Source of the DNA: Nemertoderma westbladi
Taxonomy: Eukaryota > Xenacoelomorpha > Nemertodermatida > Nemertodermatidae
Reading direction: 5' to 3'
Length of the DNA stretch: 22,771 nucleotides
Assembly (NCBI GenBank): GCA_032718475.1
Contig: JAUCBJ010008722.1
Span: 1-22,771 of the forward strand
Shown: positions 8,589 through 16,776 of the stretch, one piece after another
How the letters are laid out: every line of letters starts with the position of its first letter
How positions within the stretch are numbered: position 1 is the stretch's first letter
Program-made: the position numbers and the translations under genes
The notes under the pieces: generated by a model
Database searches by the model: none
What the model was told of the DNA's origin: nothing
The model's input: the letters and a program-made list of their open reading frames with translations, nothing else

Positions 8589-9620
8589 GCCTCCGCTAGA
8601 GAGGAGCCTTCCGGTTGCCTCTGGTAGAGATGAGCCTTAGGGTTGCCCCCGATAGAGAGGAGCCTTCCGGTTGCCTCCGGTAGAGAGAAGCCTTCGAGTT
8701 GCCTCCAGTAGAGAGGAGCCTTCGGGTTGCCTCCGGTAGAGATGAGCCTTAGGGTTGCCCCCGATAGAGAGGAGCCTTCCGGCTGCCTCCGGTAGACAGA
8801 AGCCTTCGAGTTGCCTCCAGTAGAGAGGAGCCTTTGGGTTGCCTCCGGTAGAGATGAGCCTTAGGGTTGCCTCCGATAGAGAGGAGCCTTCGGGTTGCCT
8901 CTGGTAGAGAGGAGCGTTCGGGTTGCCTCCAGTAGTGAGAAGCCTTCTGGTTGCCTCTGCTAGAGAGGTGCCTTCGGGTTGCCTCCGGTAGAGATGAGCC
9001 TCAGGGTTACCCCCGATAGAGAGGAGCCTTCCGGTTGCCTCTGGTAGAGAGAAGCCTTCGAGTTGCCTCCAGTAGAGAGGAGCCTTAGGTTTGCCTCCAG
9101 TAGAGAGGAGCCTTTGGATTGCCTCCGGTAGAGAGGAGACTTTGGGTTGCCTCCGGAAGACAGGAGCCTTCGGGTTGCCTCCGGTAGAGAGGAGCCTTAG
9201 GTTTGCCTCCAGTAGAGAGGAGTCTTTCGATTGCCTCCGGTAGAGAGGAGCCTTTAGGTTGCTTCCGGAAGACAGGAACCTTCGGGTTGCCTCCAGTAGA
9301 GAGGAGCCTTCGGGTTGCCTCCAGTAGAGATGAGCCTTCGGGTTGCCCCCAGTAGAGAGGAGCCTTCGGGTTGCCTCCGGTAGAGAGGAGCCTTTGGGTT
9401 GCCTCCGGTAGATAGGAGCTCTCGGGTTGCCTCCAGTAGAGAGAGAGGAGCCTTCGGGTTGCCTCCGTTAGAGAGGAGCCTTGGGTTTGCCTCCGGTAGA
9501 GAGGAGCCTTCGGGTTGCCTCCAGTAGAGAGGAGCCTTCGGGTTGCCTCCAGTAGAGAGGAGCCTTCGGGTTGCCTCTGGTAGAGGAGCCTTCGGGTTGC
9601 CTCCAGTAGAGAGGAACCTT
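8589..9620 (+). repeat. 28-bp minisatellite, about 37 copies, with a 112-bp higher-order period
   Basis: The unit begins TAGAGAGGAGCCTTCGGGTT and ends GCCTCCAG or GCCTCCGG. Copies are diverged (CGGG/AGGG/TGGG/CCGG and CAG/CGG alternatives). A marker variant, GATGAGCCTTAGGGTTGC, recurs with its unit starting at 8625, 8737 and 8849, exactly 112 bp (four units) apart, and again at 8989 (five units). The array stops 20 bp before the FIS1 exon acceptor at 9641, so it lies in the preceding intron. Confidence 0.93.
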
Positions 9621-9640
9621 CACTATCACTTATTTTTTAG

Positions 9641-9874
9641 GATATTGAGCAAAAATACGTTGAAGCGAGTCGCCTGGGCGTGGTGGATCGGGATCTGGCC
9701 TTCCAATACGGTATTTGTTTATCCAAAAGCGAATACCCTGACGACAACCTCAAAGGTCTCGATATTCTCGAGAAATTATTCAAACAATCTCGATCCCAGA
9801 CGCAGCCTTCACGGAGTCTGGGGTTCGAAAGAGATTGTCTTTACTACAGGGCATTTTGCCACGTTCGCCTAAAA
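9641..9874 (+). CDS. FIS1: FIS1 internal exon (78 codons): TPR-like fission adaptor domain
   Basis: FIS1 is a small tail-anchored protein of the mitochondrial and peroxisomal outer membrane. Its cytosolic TPR-like bundle takes part in DRP1-dependent organelle fission. The exon follows the acceptor TTATTTTTTAG and ends at a consensus donor, CTAAAA|GTAAGT. It has no stop and starts and ends in phase 0. LAFQYGICLSKSEYPDDNLK matches the FIS1 segment known in vertebrates as FEYAWCLVRSKYNDDIRKGI, and the end CHVRLK matches GNYRLK at the same exon boundary. A loop after ILEKLF is about eight residues longer than in human FIS1. Intact splice sites and frame argue for a working gene. The short N-terminal exon was not found. 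The identification rests on recalled family sequence and on order with the next exon. Confidence 0.88.
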
Positions 9875-9983
9875 GTAAGTGAAAGTTTATACATTTACGC
9901 ACATACGTAAATAGGTAATAAAGTGTTAGAGACTTGAATCAGCATTCATTGCTAGGCCTACTAGGGTAATGGTGAAAAATAAC

Positions 9984-10557
9984 GAGACTTGAAAAATGTC
10001 GAGAGTAAAAATATCGTGTGTTGAAAAATATCGAGTGTTGAAAAATTACGAGAGTAAAAATATCGAGTGTTGAAAAATGCCGAGAGTAAAAATTTCGAGA
10101 GTATATAAAAAAAATTTTTAATGAGGGTTTTATGATAATTTTTTTTCTAAAAGTGTTCTAGTACAAAAAAAAAGTGAAAAATATTTCTCAAAATTGGTGG
10201 CTTACACGTGTTCTATAACATATTATATATAAAAAAGTAGGAAAAACTAGCTAAAGACTGTAGTATAAAAAATGTATATAATCTAGAACAAAAAATGTTT
10301 TCTAGAACAAAAACATTTATCAGAATTGATAGCTAGCACATTATTATCAATATTTTTCAACACTCGATATTTTTATTCTCGATATTTTTACTCCCGATAT
10401 TTTTACTCTCCATATTTTTTGAACTCGCGATTTTATCGATATTTTTATTCTCGATATTTTTACTCTCGATATTTTTTAACTCGTGATATTATCGATATTT
10501 TTCCACACTCCATGTTTTTACTCGCGTTATTTTTACTCTCGATATTTTTCATGTCTC
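9984..10557. mobile_element. Foldback element with arms of short tandem repeats
   Basis: The left end GAGACTTGAAAAATGTCGAG and the right end are inverted copies, 30 of 33 bases matching (9984-10016 and 10525-10557). Each arm is built from alternating 16-17-bp units of the kinds GAGTAAAAATATCGA and GTGTTGAAAAATATCGA. The left arm runs to about 10105 and the right arm from about 10349. The ~245-bp centre has no coding potential. No target-site duplication was recognised. Confidence 0.8.
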
Positions 10558-10661
10558 AATACTTTTCAATATATATAACCCTACTATTTAATTCTATTGT
10601 TCATTAAATATCACTAGATAAAATGTTTTTTTATAATTTTTTTGTGCCATCAGGGATAATT

Positions 10662-10742
10662 ACTAGATTTTACTGATAATTAATATATTTTAGTGATTAT
10701 TAATAGATTTTAGTGATAATTAATAGATTTTAGTGATAATTA
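10662..10742 (+). repeat. 20-bp tandem repeat, four copies
   Basis: AGATTTTAGTGATAATTAAT repeats about four times, the first two copies with small changes. It ends four bases before the left inverted repeat at 10746. Confidence 0.85.
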
Positions 10743-10745
10743 ATA

Positions 10746-10935
10746 CACCATGACCCGTAATATAGTGTCATTCTCTGATGACACGGACCCCCAGATTTTT
10801 CTACAAATCTTTTTCAAATTGCTTAAAATTCGAAACACAACTAGTTCCACTACCATGAAGCCGGAATTTTCGATTTTTTTAATAAGCGTTTTAAAAAAGT
10901 GTCTTTTGCAAATTCGCACCAATCGGGTGTCGTGG
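10746..10935 (+). repeat. Left arm of a long inverted-repeat pair
   Basis: The first 27 bases, beginning CACCATGACCCGTAATATAG, are the exact reverse complement of 15460-15486. Similarity continues with gaps for about 190 bp and includes ACTAGTTCCACT and GCGTTTTAAAAAAGTGTCTT. Confidence 0.85.
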
Positions 10936-10989
10936 CCATTCTTCACATTAGTCGTAATTTTTTCATATCAATAGAAAGCTTGCGTTGCA

Positions 10990-11095
10990 AGTAGGGATGT
11001 TGCGAATGTCATATTTTTAACATCCGCAGATGCAGATGCGGATGCAATGTCTGAGGTGACATCTGCACGGATGCGGATGCGGTTGCGATGTATAC
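10990..11095 (+). mobile_element. Likely end of a hAT-like element with GATGCG repeats
   Basis: GTAGGGATGTTGCGAATGTC is followed by AACATCCGCAGATGCAGATG and degenerate GATGCG hexamers. This layout resembles hAT-type non-autonomous ends in other animal genomes. No matching second end was identified. Confidence 0.4.
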
Positions 11096-11116
11096 AATGT
11101 AAAGGCAAGGTAAATA

Positions 11117-11362
11117 CTGGACGAGAGACTGTATGAATTCTGCAAAACTTCCGTTACTCCAAACATTTCTCCACTCTCAGTTCAACGGGCTAACACATCA
11201 TTATCGAAAGGAAAGGCTGGCGACATATCATCACTTGTTATCGAACACTTCCTCCTCCTAAACCCATTTCCAATTTGCAATCTTCTAGCAGCTATCATAA
11301 ACATGTGCTTCCAACTTGGTGCTGTCCCTGTACTTTTTGGCGATTCAGTACATTCAAGACTG
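11117..11362 (+). pseudogene. LINE reverse-transcriptase fragment (palm/fingers entry)
   Basis: An 82-codon open stretch, closed by TAG at 11363, contains SLSKGKAGDISSLVIEHFLL and NLLAAIINMCFQLGAVPVLF. This is the early RT-domain signature of non-LTR retrotransposons: a GKA-x-G/D motif, an EHLL-type helix, then NxxxxxGxVPxxF. It is truncated on both sides, with no endonuclease or catalytic YADD box attached, and is a dead relic inside the FIS1 intron. It may or may not belong to the same LINE as 12221-12853. Confidence 0.65.
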
Positions 11363-11451
11363 TAGCTTGTTGACCAAAACAATAAACGAAAGTTAACGTA
11401 CATGTTACAAGATTAGGCAGGTCTTTATTATTTGGTCTTCATTATTTACTT

Positions 11452-11508
11452 TTTTTTTATTTAAATCAGATTTTTTTATTTAAATCAGATTTTTTTATTT
11501 AAATCAGA
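11452..11508 (+). repeat. 19-bp tandem repeat, three copies
   Basis: TTTTTTTATTTAAATCAGA repeats three times (11452, 11471, 11490). It shares the ATTTAAATCA core with the palindromes at 12172-12209 and may mark the other subterminal region of the same element. Confidence 0.85.
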
Positions 11509-11564
11509 ATTTATATGAAAACATTGTGAAGACTTCTCGCTTCATCAATGCCCTCTTGTTTAAA

Positions 11565-11913
11565 CGGGATCCCGATCCTTATACCGAAAAACCGGCGAAA
11601 TATCCAATCCCGACTCCGACTTTTTTGGAACGGGATCCCGAAGTTTAAAGTGTTAAATAAATTTGTTGAACATCTAAAAAAAAGTTCCAGCAGAACCGAA
11701 ATGTTTTAATTTTTATTTCAGTAACCCATCCAGTAATCATTTATAAGATAATTTTAATATAACTTTATCTTACTAATATTTCAGAAGTGTAAAATAAAGT
11801 GAGTGTTACCGAAAACTCGCCACATATACTATGAACTTTAATGAATTTAATCCAAAATTACACGGGATCTCGAGAGTGATAATCCCGGTCCCGATCCCGG
11901 AAATCCCGAAACG
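11565..11913. mobile_element. Region bounded by CGGGATCCCG palindromes, possible MITE
   Basis: CGGGATCCCG occurs at 11565-11574 and 11631-11640, with the related CGGGATCTCG at 11863-11872 and GTCCCGATCCCGGAAATCCC at about 11888. The clusters of GGGATC/GATCCC words sit at both ends of an AT-rich core. Neither a precise inverted terminus nor a target duplication could be fixed. Confidence 0.4.
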
Positions 11914-12171
11914 TCTGAATTCGAATATAAACTAAATAAACAAAAAACTGAATAGGACTCTAAACTACAACTTAATTAATGGTCCTGTGTATACTGTATG
12001 GTATTGAAAATGCGAGCGACATGATACTGTATTTTCATATAAATATTTAGGTAATTTGAATCATTTATTAATAATCATTAATGCAATGTTTATCCTGGCC
12101 TTAAAGCATGGTTGATAAAATTCATGATATTAAAAAAATCAAAAAAACCTGATTTTTTTGATTTTTATATG

Positions 12172-12219
12172 TGATTTAAATCATGATTTAAATCAAATGA
12201 TTTAAATCAAACAACCCTG
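12172..12219. mobile_element. hAT-like terminus with three TGATTTAAATCA palindromes
   Basis: The 12-bp palindrome TGATTTAAATCA occurs at 12172-12183, 12184-12195 and 12198-12209. It is followed by CAACCCTG (12212-12219), the inverse of CAGGGTTG, a common style of hAT terminus. LINE coding sequence starts two bases later, suggesting insertion into the LINE. Confidence 0.5.
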
Positions 12220-12220
12220 T

Positions 12221-12853
12221 GACTTAGGAGCAATCTCAAAATCACTAGAGGGAGCCCAACGGCTCCTCAGCTCATTAGAACATGCTGCTTCTAGTGTTGG
12301 TCTTTTTATTAACTCCAGAAAGACCAAAATTTTGACAGTTAACTTTGAAAGTCCTCAGCAAGTCTCTGATCGGATGAGCATAAGCTCAAAAGATGGTATG
12401 CTTGAGCATGTGGACGACTTCTGTTACCTGGGATCATGGATCCGGAAGTCAGATGAGGACCTTCGAATACGTAAGGGAAAGGCATGGGCAGCCTTGAATA
12501 GGCTTTCCAGGATTTGGAAGTCACCGAGAATTAATCGGAAACTTAAGGTCCGATTATTTAGAGCAGCAGTAGTTCCAGTACTCCTCTATGGGAGTCCATG
12601 CTGGGCTCTAACTGCTGAGGACACCAAATCTATGGATGGCACATTCACAAGAATGCTACGCCGGGTTCACACCCTCGAATGCGGGACCACCCAGAATGCA
12701 CACATCTCCAACCAGACACTATATAACATTGGAGGTGTCTCATTGGTTCCCCGAAGCTTGACACTTGAACAAAATCGCCTCCGCTTTGCAGGACATTGCT
12801 TTCGCCGTGAGGACTACTATGTTTCAGACTCTGCACTGTCCAAACCCGGTACT
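12221..12853 (+). pseudogene. LINE reverse-transcriptase C-terminal fragment
   Basis: The frame is open from GAC at 12221 to a stop at 12854-12856. It starts right after the position of the catalytic YADD box: DLGAISKSLEGAQRLL, then VGLFINSRKTKILTVN (the INxxKTK helix that follows the active site). DFCYLGSWI, RLFRAAVVPVLLYGSPCWAL and RLRFAGHCFRRE follow, as in the thumb and C-terminal region of animal LINE reverse transcriptases. The normal tail after the AGHCxR motif is missing and the last ~20 codons look unrelated. It is truncated at both ends and non-functional. The upstream junction is a transposon end at 12219. Confidence 0.85.
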
Positions 12854-12856
12854 TAA

Positions 12857-13220
12857 ACTTGGTTATAGGTTAGCGGTATTCCATAACCATGGTCTCAAGG
12901 CGGCTCTATCGTGGCATTCGTAGTGGCTACCGAATGGGCAGTTTAAGTTTCTCGCAGCCAAGCTTCCTCTCGATCCTCACATCCAGTTACGACAATAAAG
13001 TCGTAAGGAAACGAATTGAAAACGGTCATCCTTCCACATGAGATGTAATCAACGCCATCGTCGTGCATAACTGTCTCTCCCTGACATCCCGACCGCTATT
13101 AGCACTCGACTTAAATGTGTAGCGGGTTATTTCACTACTAGTTTTCAATAATTTATTCAGTGCATTTTAACACCATTGCCTTTTATTGTCGGCGAGTCCG
13201 AATTAATTAAATTAAACTTA
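12857..13220. other. Unassigned DNA between LINE relic and hAT
   Basis: This stretch is somewhat richer in CG than its neighbours (about 12890-13130). I recognise no protein, RNA or repeat in it. It could be part of an older element. Confidence 0.4.
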
Positions 13221-13522
13221 ATATCTATTAGAGTTGAAACAGAGACCTGTTTTTCTTAATATATCCCGGAAAACCAGAGACCTACCCGGATAATTATTTT
13301 GAAAAATACCGGAGACCAGAGCCGAATATCAGAGACTTTGCTTATTTTTCTACTTACAATTTGATTACTCCCCATTTACATGGTACACCATTTTCGGACA
13401 ACTCTTCGATTTATCACTCTGTGTTTAAAAATTTTGTTTGGTTTTGGCTAAAATCTGGAATATAAATGCCTACGATGCTATTCTACATGACAGGTCAGAA
13501 AAAAAATTATTTCGCTATTTAA

Positions 13523-13742
13523 TATTAGTTAATATTGATGGCAGCACTGTTTGGGCACAGTGCTTTAAATGCTGCAGCCTATCCCAACCCCGGCTTTCAT
13601 CCTTCAGTGGTCGATAAATGGGAACCAAGGCAACTTGGGAAACAGAGTGGAAGGGTTTACTGTGGAAGATCACCCATGGTGGTGAACAGGCATTCCTTGG
13701 CTTAACGAGCCTAAAAGATTCTCCCATTCATATTAGTTAATA
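13523..13742 (-). mobile_element. Short retroposon with 12-bp target duplication inside the hAT
   Basis: TATTAGTTAATA occurs at 13523-13534 and 13731-13742, bracketing 196 bp of GC-richer sequence unlike its surroundings. A 12-bp AT-rich duplication fits target-primed reverse transcription. There is no obvious poly-A and no clear Pol III box pair, so the family is not recognised. Strand is uncertain. Confidence 0.6.
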
Positions 13743-14286
13743 CTAGTTAACAATAAAAAATACTTGGTTGCGCTTAAAACCCTAAGGCTTTTACAGTTTT
13801 GAATCTTATCACATGAAATTTTTCTTATATGATAGATCAAAGAGGGGGCAACAGAACTATCAGGCGAAATTTTGTGAAAATAATTCTGCACCGCTAGGTG
13901 GCGCTGCAAATTTATGCTAAATTTTTAGGTTTTTTATAAATTGTATTACATTTTATTAACAAAAAATTTCGAAAAGTTGTCTGATACTTTTATGCAGGGT
14001 GGATATGTAGACACCCACAAAAAGTTTCAGACAAATTGATCAAATATTGTAGAAATAGTAGGGTTTTGTAGTTGACAATTTCGTAAAAAAAATATTTGGA
14101 GATAATCGACCTTTCATTATACATAGTAATAGTAATTTCAATAGGAATCCCTAAATGGAAATTTACATAACATGAAAACTAAAAGTGCTATTAAATATCG
14201 GTTTTCAGATTTGGAAACACCATTCAATGGTGCATTATAATAGACCATGAAAAAAATGTCGACATATTTTGGACCAAAATGGTGTA

Positions 14287-14307
14287 CCCCCCCCCCCCCC
14301 CCCCCCC
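14287..14307. repeat. Poly-C tract
   Basis: About 20 consecutive C inside the hAT element. Confidence 0.9.
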
Positions 14308-15221
14308 TTAATTCGTTTTATTTTGTTATTGTTAGTAATATGTTACATTAATTTGTTTTTCGCCATAGGTACCGGTACTTTGTTAATTAAAGGCACTTAT
14401 TTTACAATTGTTCAAATTATAAACATTTCAATATACTATAAACTTAATCATTTACGAATACTTAGTGCACAGGTATAGTACTCTACTCGCCCCATTTACA
14501 AGCCTCGTTACGCTCGTTCTCTCTATTTGGTCGTCATATTATCTATCCTATAACAAATTGAATGGAGAACAGCCCTTTCTTTCACTTTTAAACATTATGA
14601 GTGCTCAAATTAAGCGCCCTTATCCTTAAATAAGAACCATCTTTAGGTGCTAATTTAACTTAAAATTAAACGCGCCTTAAATTAATTAAATAGAAGATTA
14701 TCGCTACATTTATTAGAAATAGTGTAAAAGTGAATATATAATTGTGTTGAAGCAGTGTATGTAAAATAGTTAAAAATTAAAGAAATAATTAATTGTAAAA
14801 AATTTGTGAAAAATAATCTTCATTTCACATTTTGTGTTGTACAGGATCTATTTTTAAATATCTATTTCTAATTTGTAAAATCACTGATCTCTGGGTAAAA
14901 TGTCTGTTTTCAATACCCGGGAACCAGAGACCTATCCGGAGACCAAAAAACTGCCCGGAGAATCCAGAGATCAGTGACAAGTCTCTGTTTCAACTCTAAT
15001 ATCTATATTGCGTAGCTAATCATGCATAAACGAAATGTTCCAGAACATTGTGTATTTATTAATACAATAAATGGCCCTCAACGAACGATACTTCTTTCAA
15101 TCTTTTAACGCCTATATACCAGCTGTTTATTAACGAAATTCAATCATTCTTACATATTTGGAATCCTTGCAAAGCAAGGTTTCTAATGATATGAAATATT
15201 ATTTACTAATGTGAAGATTAG

Positions 15222-15486
15222 CGACGATAAGAGATGTGCAATTTCTCAAAAGACACTTTTTTTAAAACGCTTAAAAATTTAAAAAATTTACAGGCAAAAC
15301 CGAAAATTCGGGGTTCATGTGGACTTCGACGGTGAGTGGAACTAGTTATGTTTCAAATGTCAAGCAATATGATATGGATTTGTAAAAAAAGTTGGGGGGG
15401 GGGGGGGGGGGGGAGGGGGGGTCCGGACGTCATCAGAAAATGACGCTATATTACGGGTCAATGACACTATATTACGGGTCATGGTG
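15222..15486 (-). repeat. Right arm of a long inverted-repeat pair
   Basis: This is the reverse complement of 10746-10935, longer by a poly-G tract (about 15396-15420) and by a second tandem copy of a 21-bp end unit (ATGACRCTATATTACGGGTC type, 15439-15480). If the two arms are termini, the element would be 4741 bp and would contain the LINE relics and the hAT. Confidence 0.85.
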
Positions 15487-16334
15487 TCTTACTGGAGTTA
15501 GGTTATACAGTATTATATCCGTAGCTTAAGTGTCATGAGGCCCTAAGTCGATTCTTATCGGATTTTACTTTTTGATACTTTTTTTATTTTAGAACGTTTC
15601 CTTTATTTCCTTTTTTTAGAACGATTCCTTTTTTCCTCTTTTTTTGTCAATTTTCACACATTTTTTTCCTCTATTTTTGGTTTAGAAGATCAACTTCAGC
15701 TTGCTGATGATATTGACAAAGTTTATAACAGAGATTGACGGGCATAATAATGCCGATTTTTATTTTGAGTATGTTTATTTTGACAAAAATTACAAGCTAA
15801 GCCACCATAAAAATGTAGCAGTTGAGGGAACTGTAAATGTATTTATTTTCTGAGGGGGGGGGGGGGGGGGGAGGGGGGGATATATTATGATTGACACAAA
15901 ACCCGCCTTGGTGAATTAATATTGTTGTTTTTCAATTTAGTGAAAGGAACAGGTTGCAGTGGCAGTCTATTCTAACCAAAACAATAAAGTAAAGCCTATA
16001 ACAAGGGTTATAATTTCATTTTTGCTCGTAATCAGCTATTATTTGCATCCGTTTTCCTCTGGAGATGGTTGAATTTTGATTGAGTCTAAAAGTATTTTTG
16101 TTATTTATATAAATGTAGCCACGACCGGAAATCCGTACCAAAGATTGTAGGCCCTATATTACTTTCAAACTAAAGTTATATTTACAAGCGTTTGATAAAC
16201 CTCTATCAATGACCATCAATCGGTCGAGCTCAACCATCTCTGATAACTAGGCAAAAAGGTGAAAATTAGAAACATACAGCGACGTTTCTTAATAGGCCTA
16301 TATATATATAAGGTTAATTAAATATAATGTTTAC
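15487..16334. other. Non-coding intron DNA with T-rich and poly-G tracts
   Basis: It contains T-rich repeated AGAACG(A/T)TTCC(C/T)TT words (15590-15640), a poly-G tract (about 15855-15880) and another copy of the dispersed repeat (15934-15994, with TTCTAACCAAAACAATAAAG). No coding frame is seen. Confidence 0.6.
15934..15994 (+). repeat. Dispersed ~68-bp repeat unit
   Basis: GTGAAAGGAACAGGTTGCAG, a GGCAGTC link, then TTCTAACCAAAACAATAAAG: two conserved blocks of the family in the expected order. Confidence 0.55.
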
Positions 16335-16335
16335 T

Positions 16336-16480
16336 ATCCTTTTTTAAAGATAATATCAATTCAGTTTTTCCCTTTTTTGAACCGTATCCGATCCTTTTTG
16401 TCCTTTTTTTGAACTGCATCCTAACCTCTTTTTCCTTTTTTTTGAAAATATAAATTCCTTTTTTCCTTTTTTTCATCGAT
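16336..16480 (+). repeat. FIS1: Degenerate T-rich tandem repeat upstream of a splice acceptor
   Basis: Three to four diverged copies of a ~38-bp unit with CCTTTTTTGAAC and ATCC(G/T)A(T/A)CC parts. It ends about 190 bp before the FIS1 acceptor. A 10-bp perfect inverted repeat, AAGGCCCTAT / ATAGGGCCTT (16541-16550, 16602-16611), lies between them. Confidence 0.6.
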
Positions 16481-16670
16481 ATTTTTGGCTGGGAAGGCTG
16501 TAAAATCCAATAATCATATTGAACAACATTTTACTGCAGAAAGGCCCTATATCTCTCGATATTTTATATATAGGCTTTCCTGAACAATTGCAATTTTTGA
16601 CATAGGGCCTTATGACACCTAAGCTAAGTAGCTGACTTGTTGGTTGATCAGATTCTGTTTTATTTCGCAG

Positions 16671-16776
16671 GATTATGAGAAAGCCAATAAAATTGCCCAA
16701 ATGGCAGACCAAATGCAGCCGAACAACCCACAGACGAAACAACTTATTAGCGTTATAAATAAACTCCTCAAAAAAG
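16671..16776 (+). CDS. FIS1: FIS1 internal exon (35 codons plus one base): second TPR helix pair
   Basis: It follows TATTTCGCAG and continues the exon at 9641-9874 in phase 0. The junction reads RLK|DYEKA, matching RLK|EYEKA of vertebrate FIS1. DYEKANKIAQMADQMQPNNP corresponds to the C-terminal TPR helix, and QLISVINKLLKK to the family's LERLIDKAMKK. The exon ends AAAAAAG|GTTTGT in phase 1, which would let the next exon supply the conserved Asp-Gly start of the membrane anchor. That anchor exon (in vertebrates GLVGMAIVGG) was not found downstream in this window. Without splicing here, translation adds GLSL and stops at TAA 16788-16790, with AATAAA at 16790-16795. The last ~22 bp of the exon are the first part of the 32-bp array unit. 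Confidence 0.88.

Larger units (their letters stand above)
13221..15006. mobile_element. Complete non-autonomous hAT element with 8-bp target duplication
   Basis: The element is 13229-14998. Its ends are TAGAGTTGAAACAGAGAC and the exact reverse complement (18 bp, with weaker pairing and CCGGAGACC-type motifs continuing about 100 bp). It is flanked by ATATCTAT at 13221-13228 and again at 14999-15006. An 8-bp duplication and a TAGAGTTG end are the hallmarks of the hAT superfamily. No transposase frame of useful length is present in its 1770 bp, so it is non-autonomous. A smaller retroposon (13535-13730) sits inside it. Confidence 0.88.
9875..16670 (+). other. FIS1: FIS1 intron of 6.8 kb filled with nested transposons
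   Basis: It is bounded by GTAAGT at 9875 and TTATTTCGCAG ending at 16670, and joins two phase-0 FIS1 exons. It contains the foldback, LINE, hAT and long-inverted-repeat features listed separately. I saw no additional FIS1 coding exon inside, and none is expected because the two exons are adjacent in the protein. Confidence 0.8.

Noticed and set aside
9543-9872. Alternative plus-strand frame through the end of the minisatellite and the FIS1 exon
   Set aside because: It is in a different frame from FIS1 and runs through repeat units; the FIS1 frame has homology and splice sites.
11182-11403. Minus-strand 73-codon frame
   Set aside because: It is antisense to the LINE reverse-transcriptase fragment, whose plus-strand frame carries recognisable motifs.
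16473-16742. Minus-strand 89-codon frame
   Set aside because: It is antisense to the FIS1 exon and its T-rich acceptor region; the plus-strand exon is clearly the real signal.
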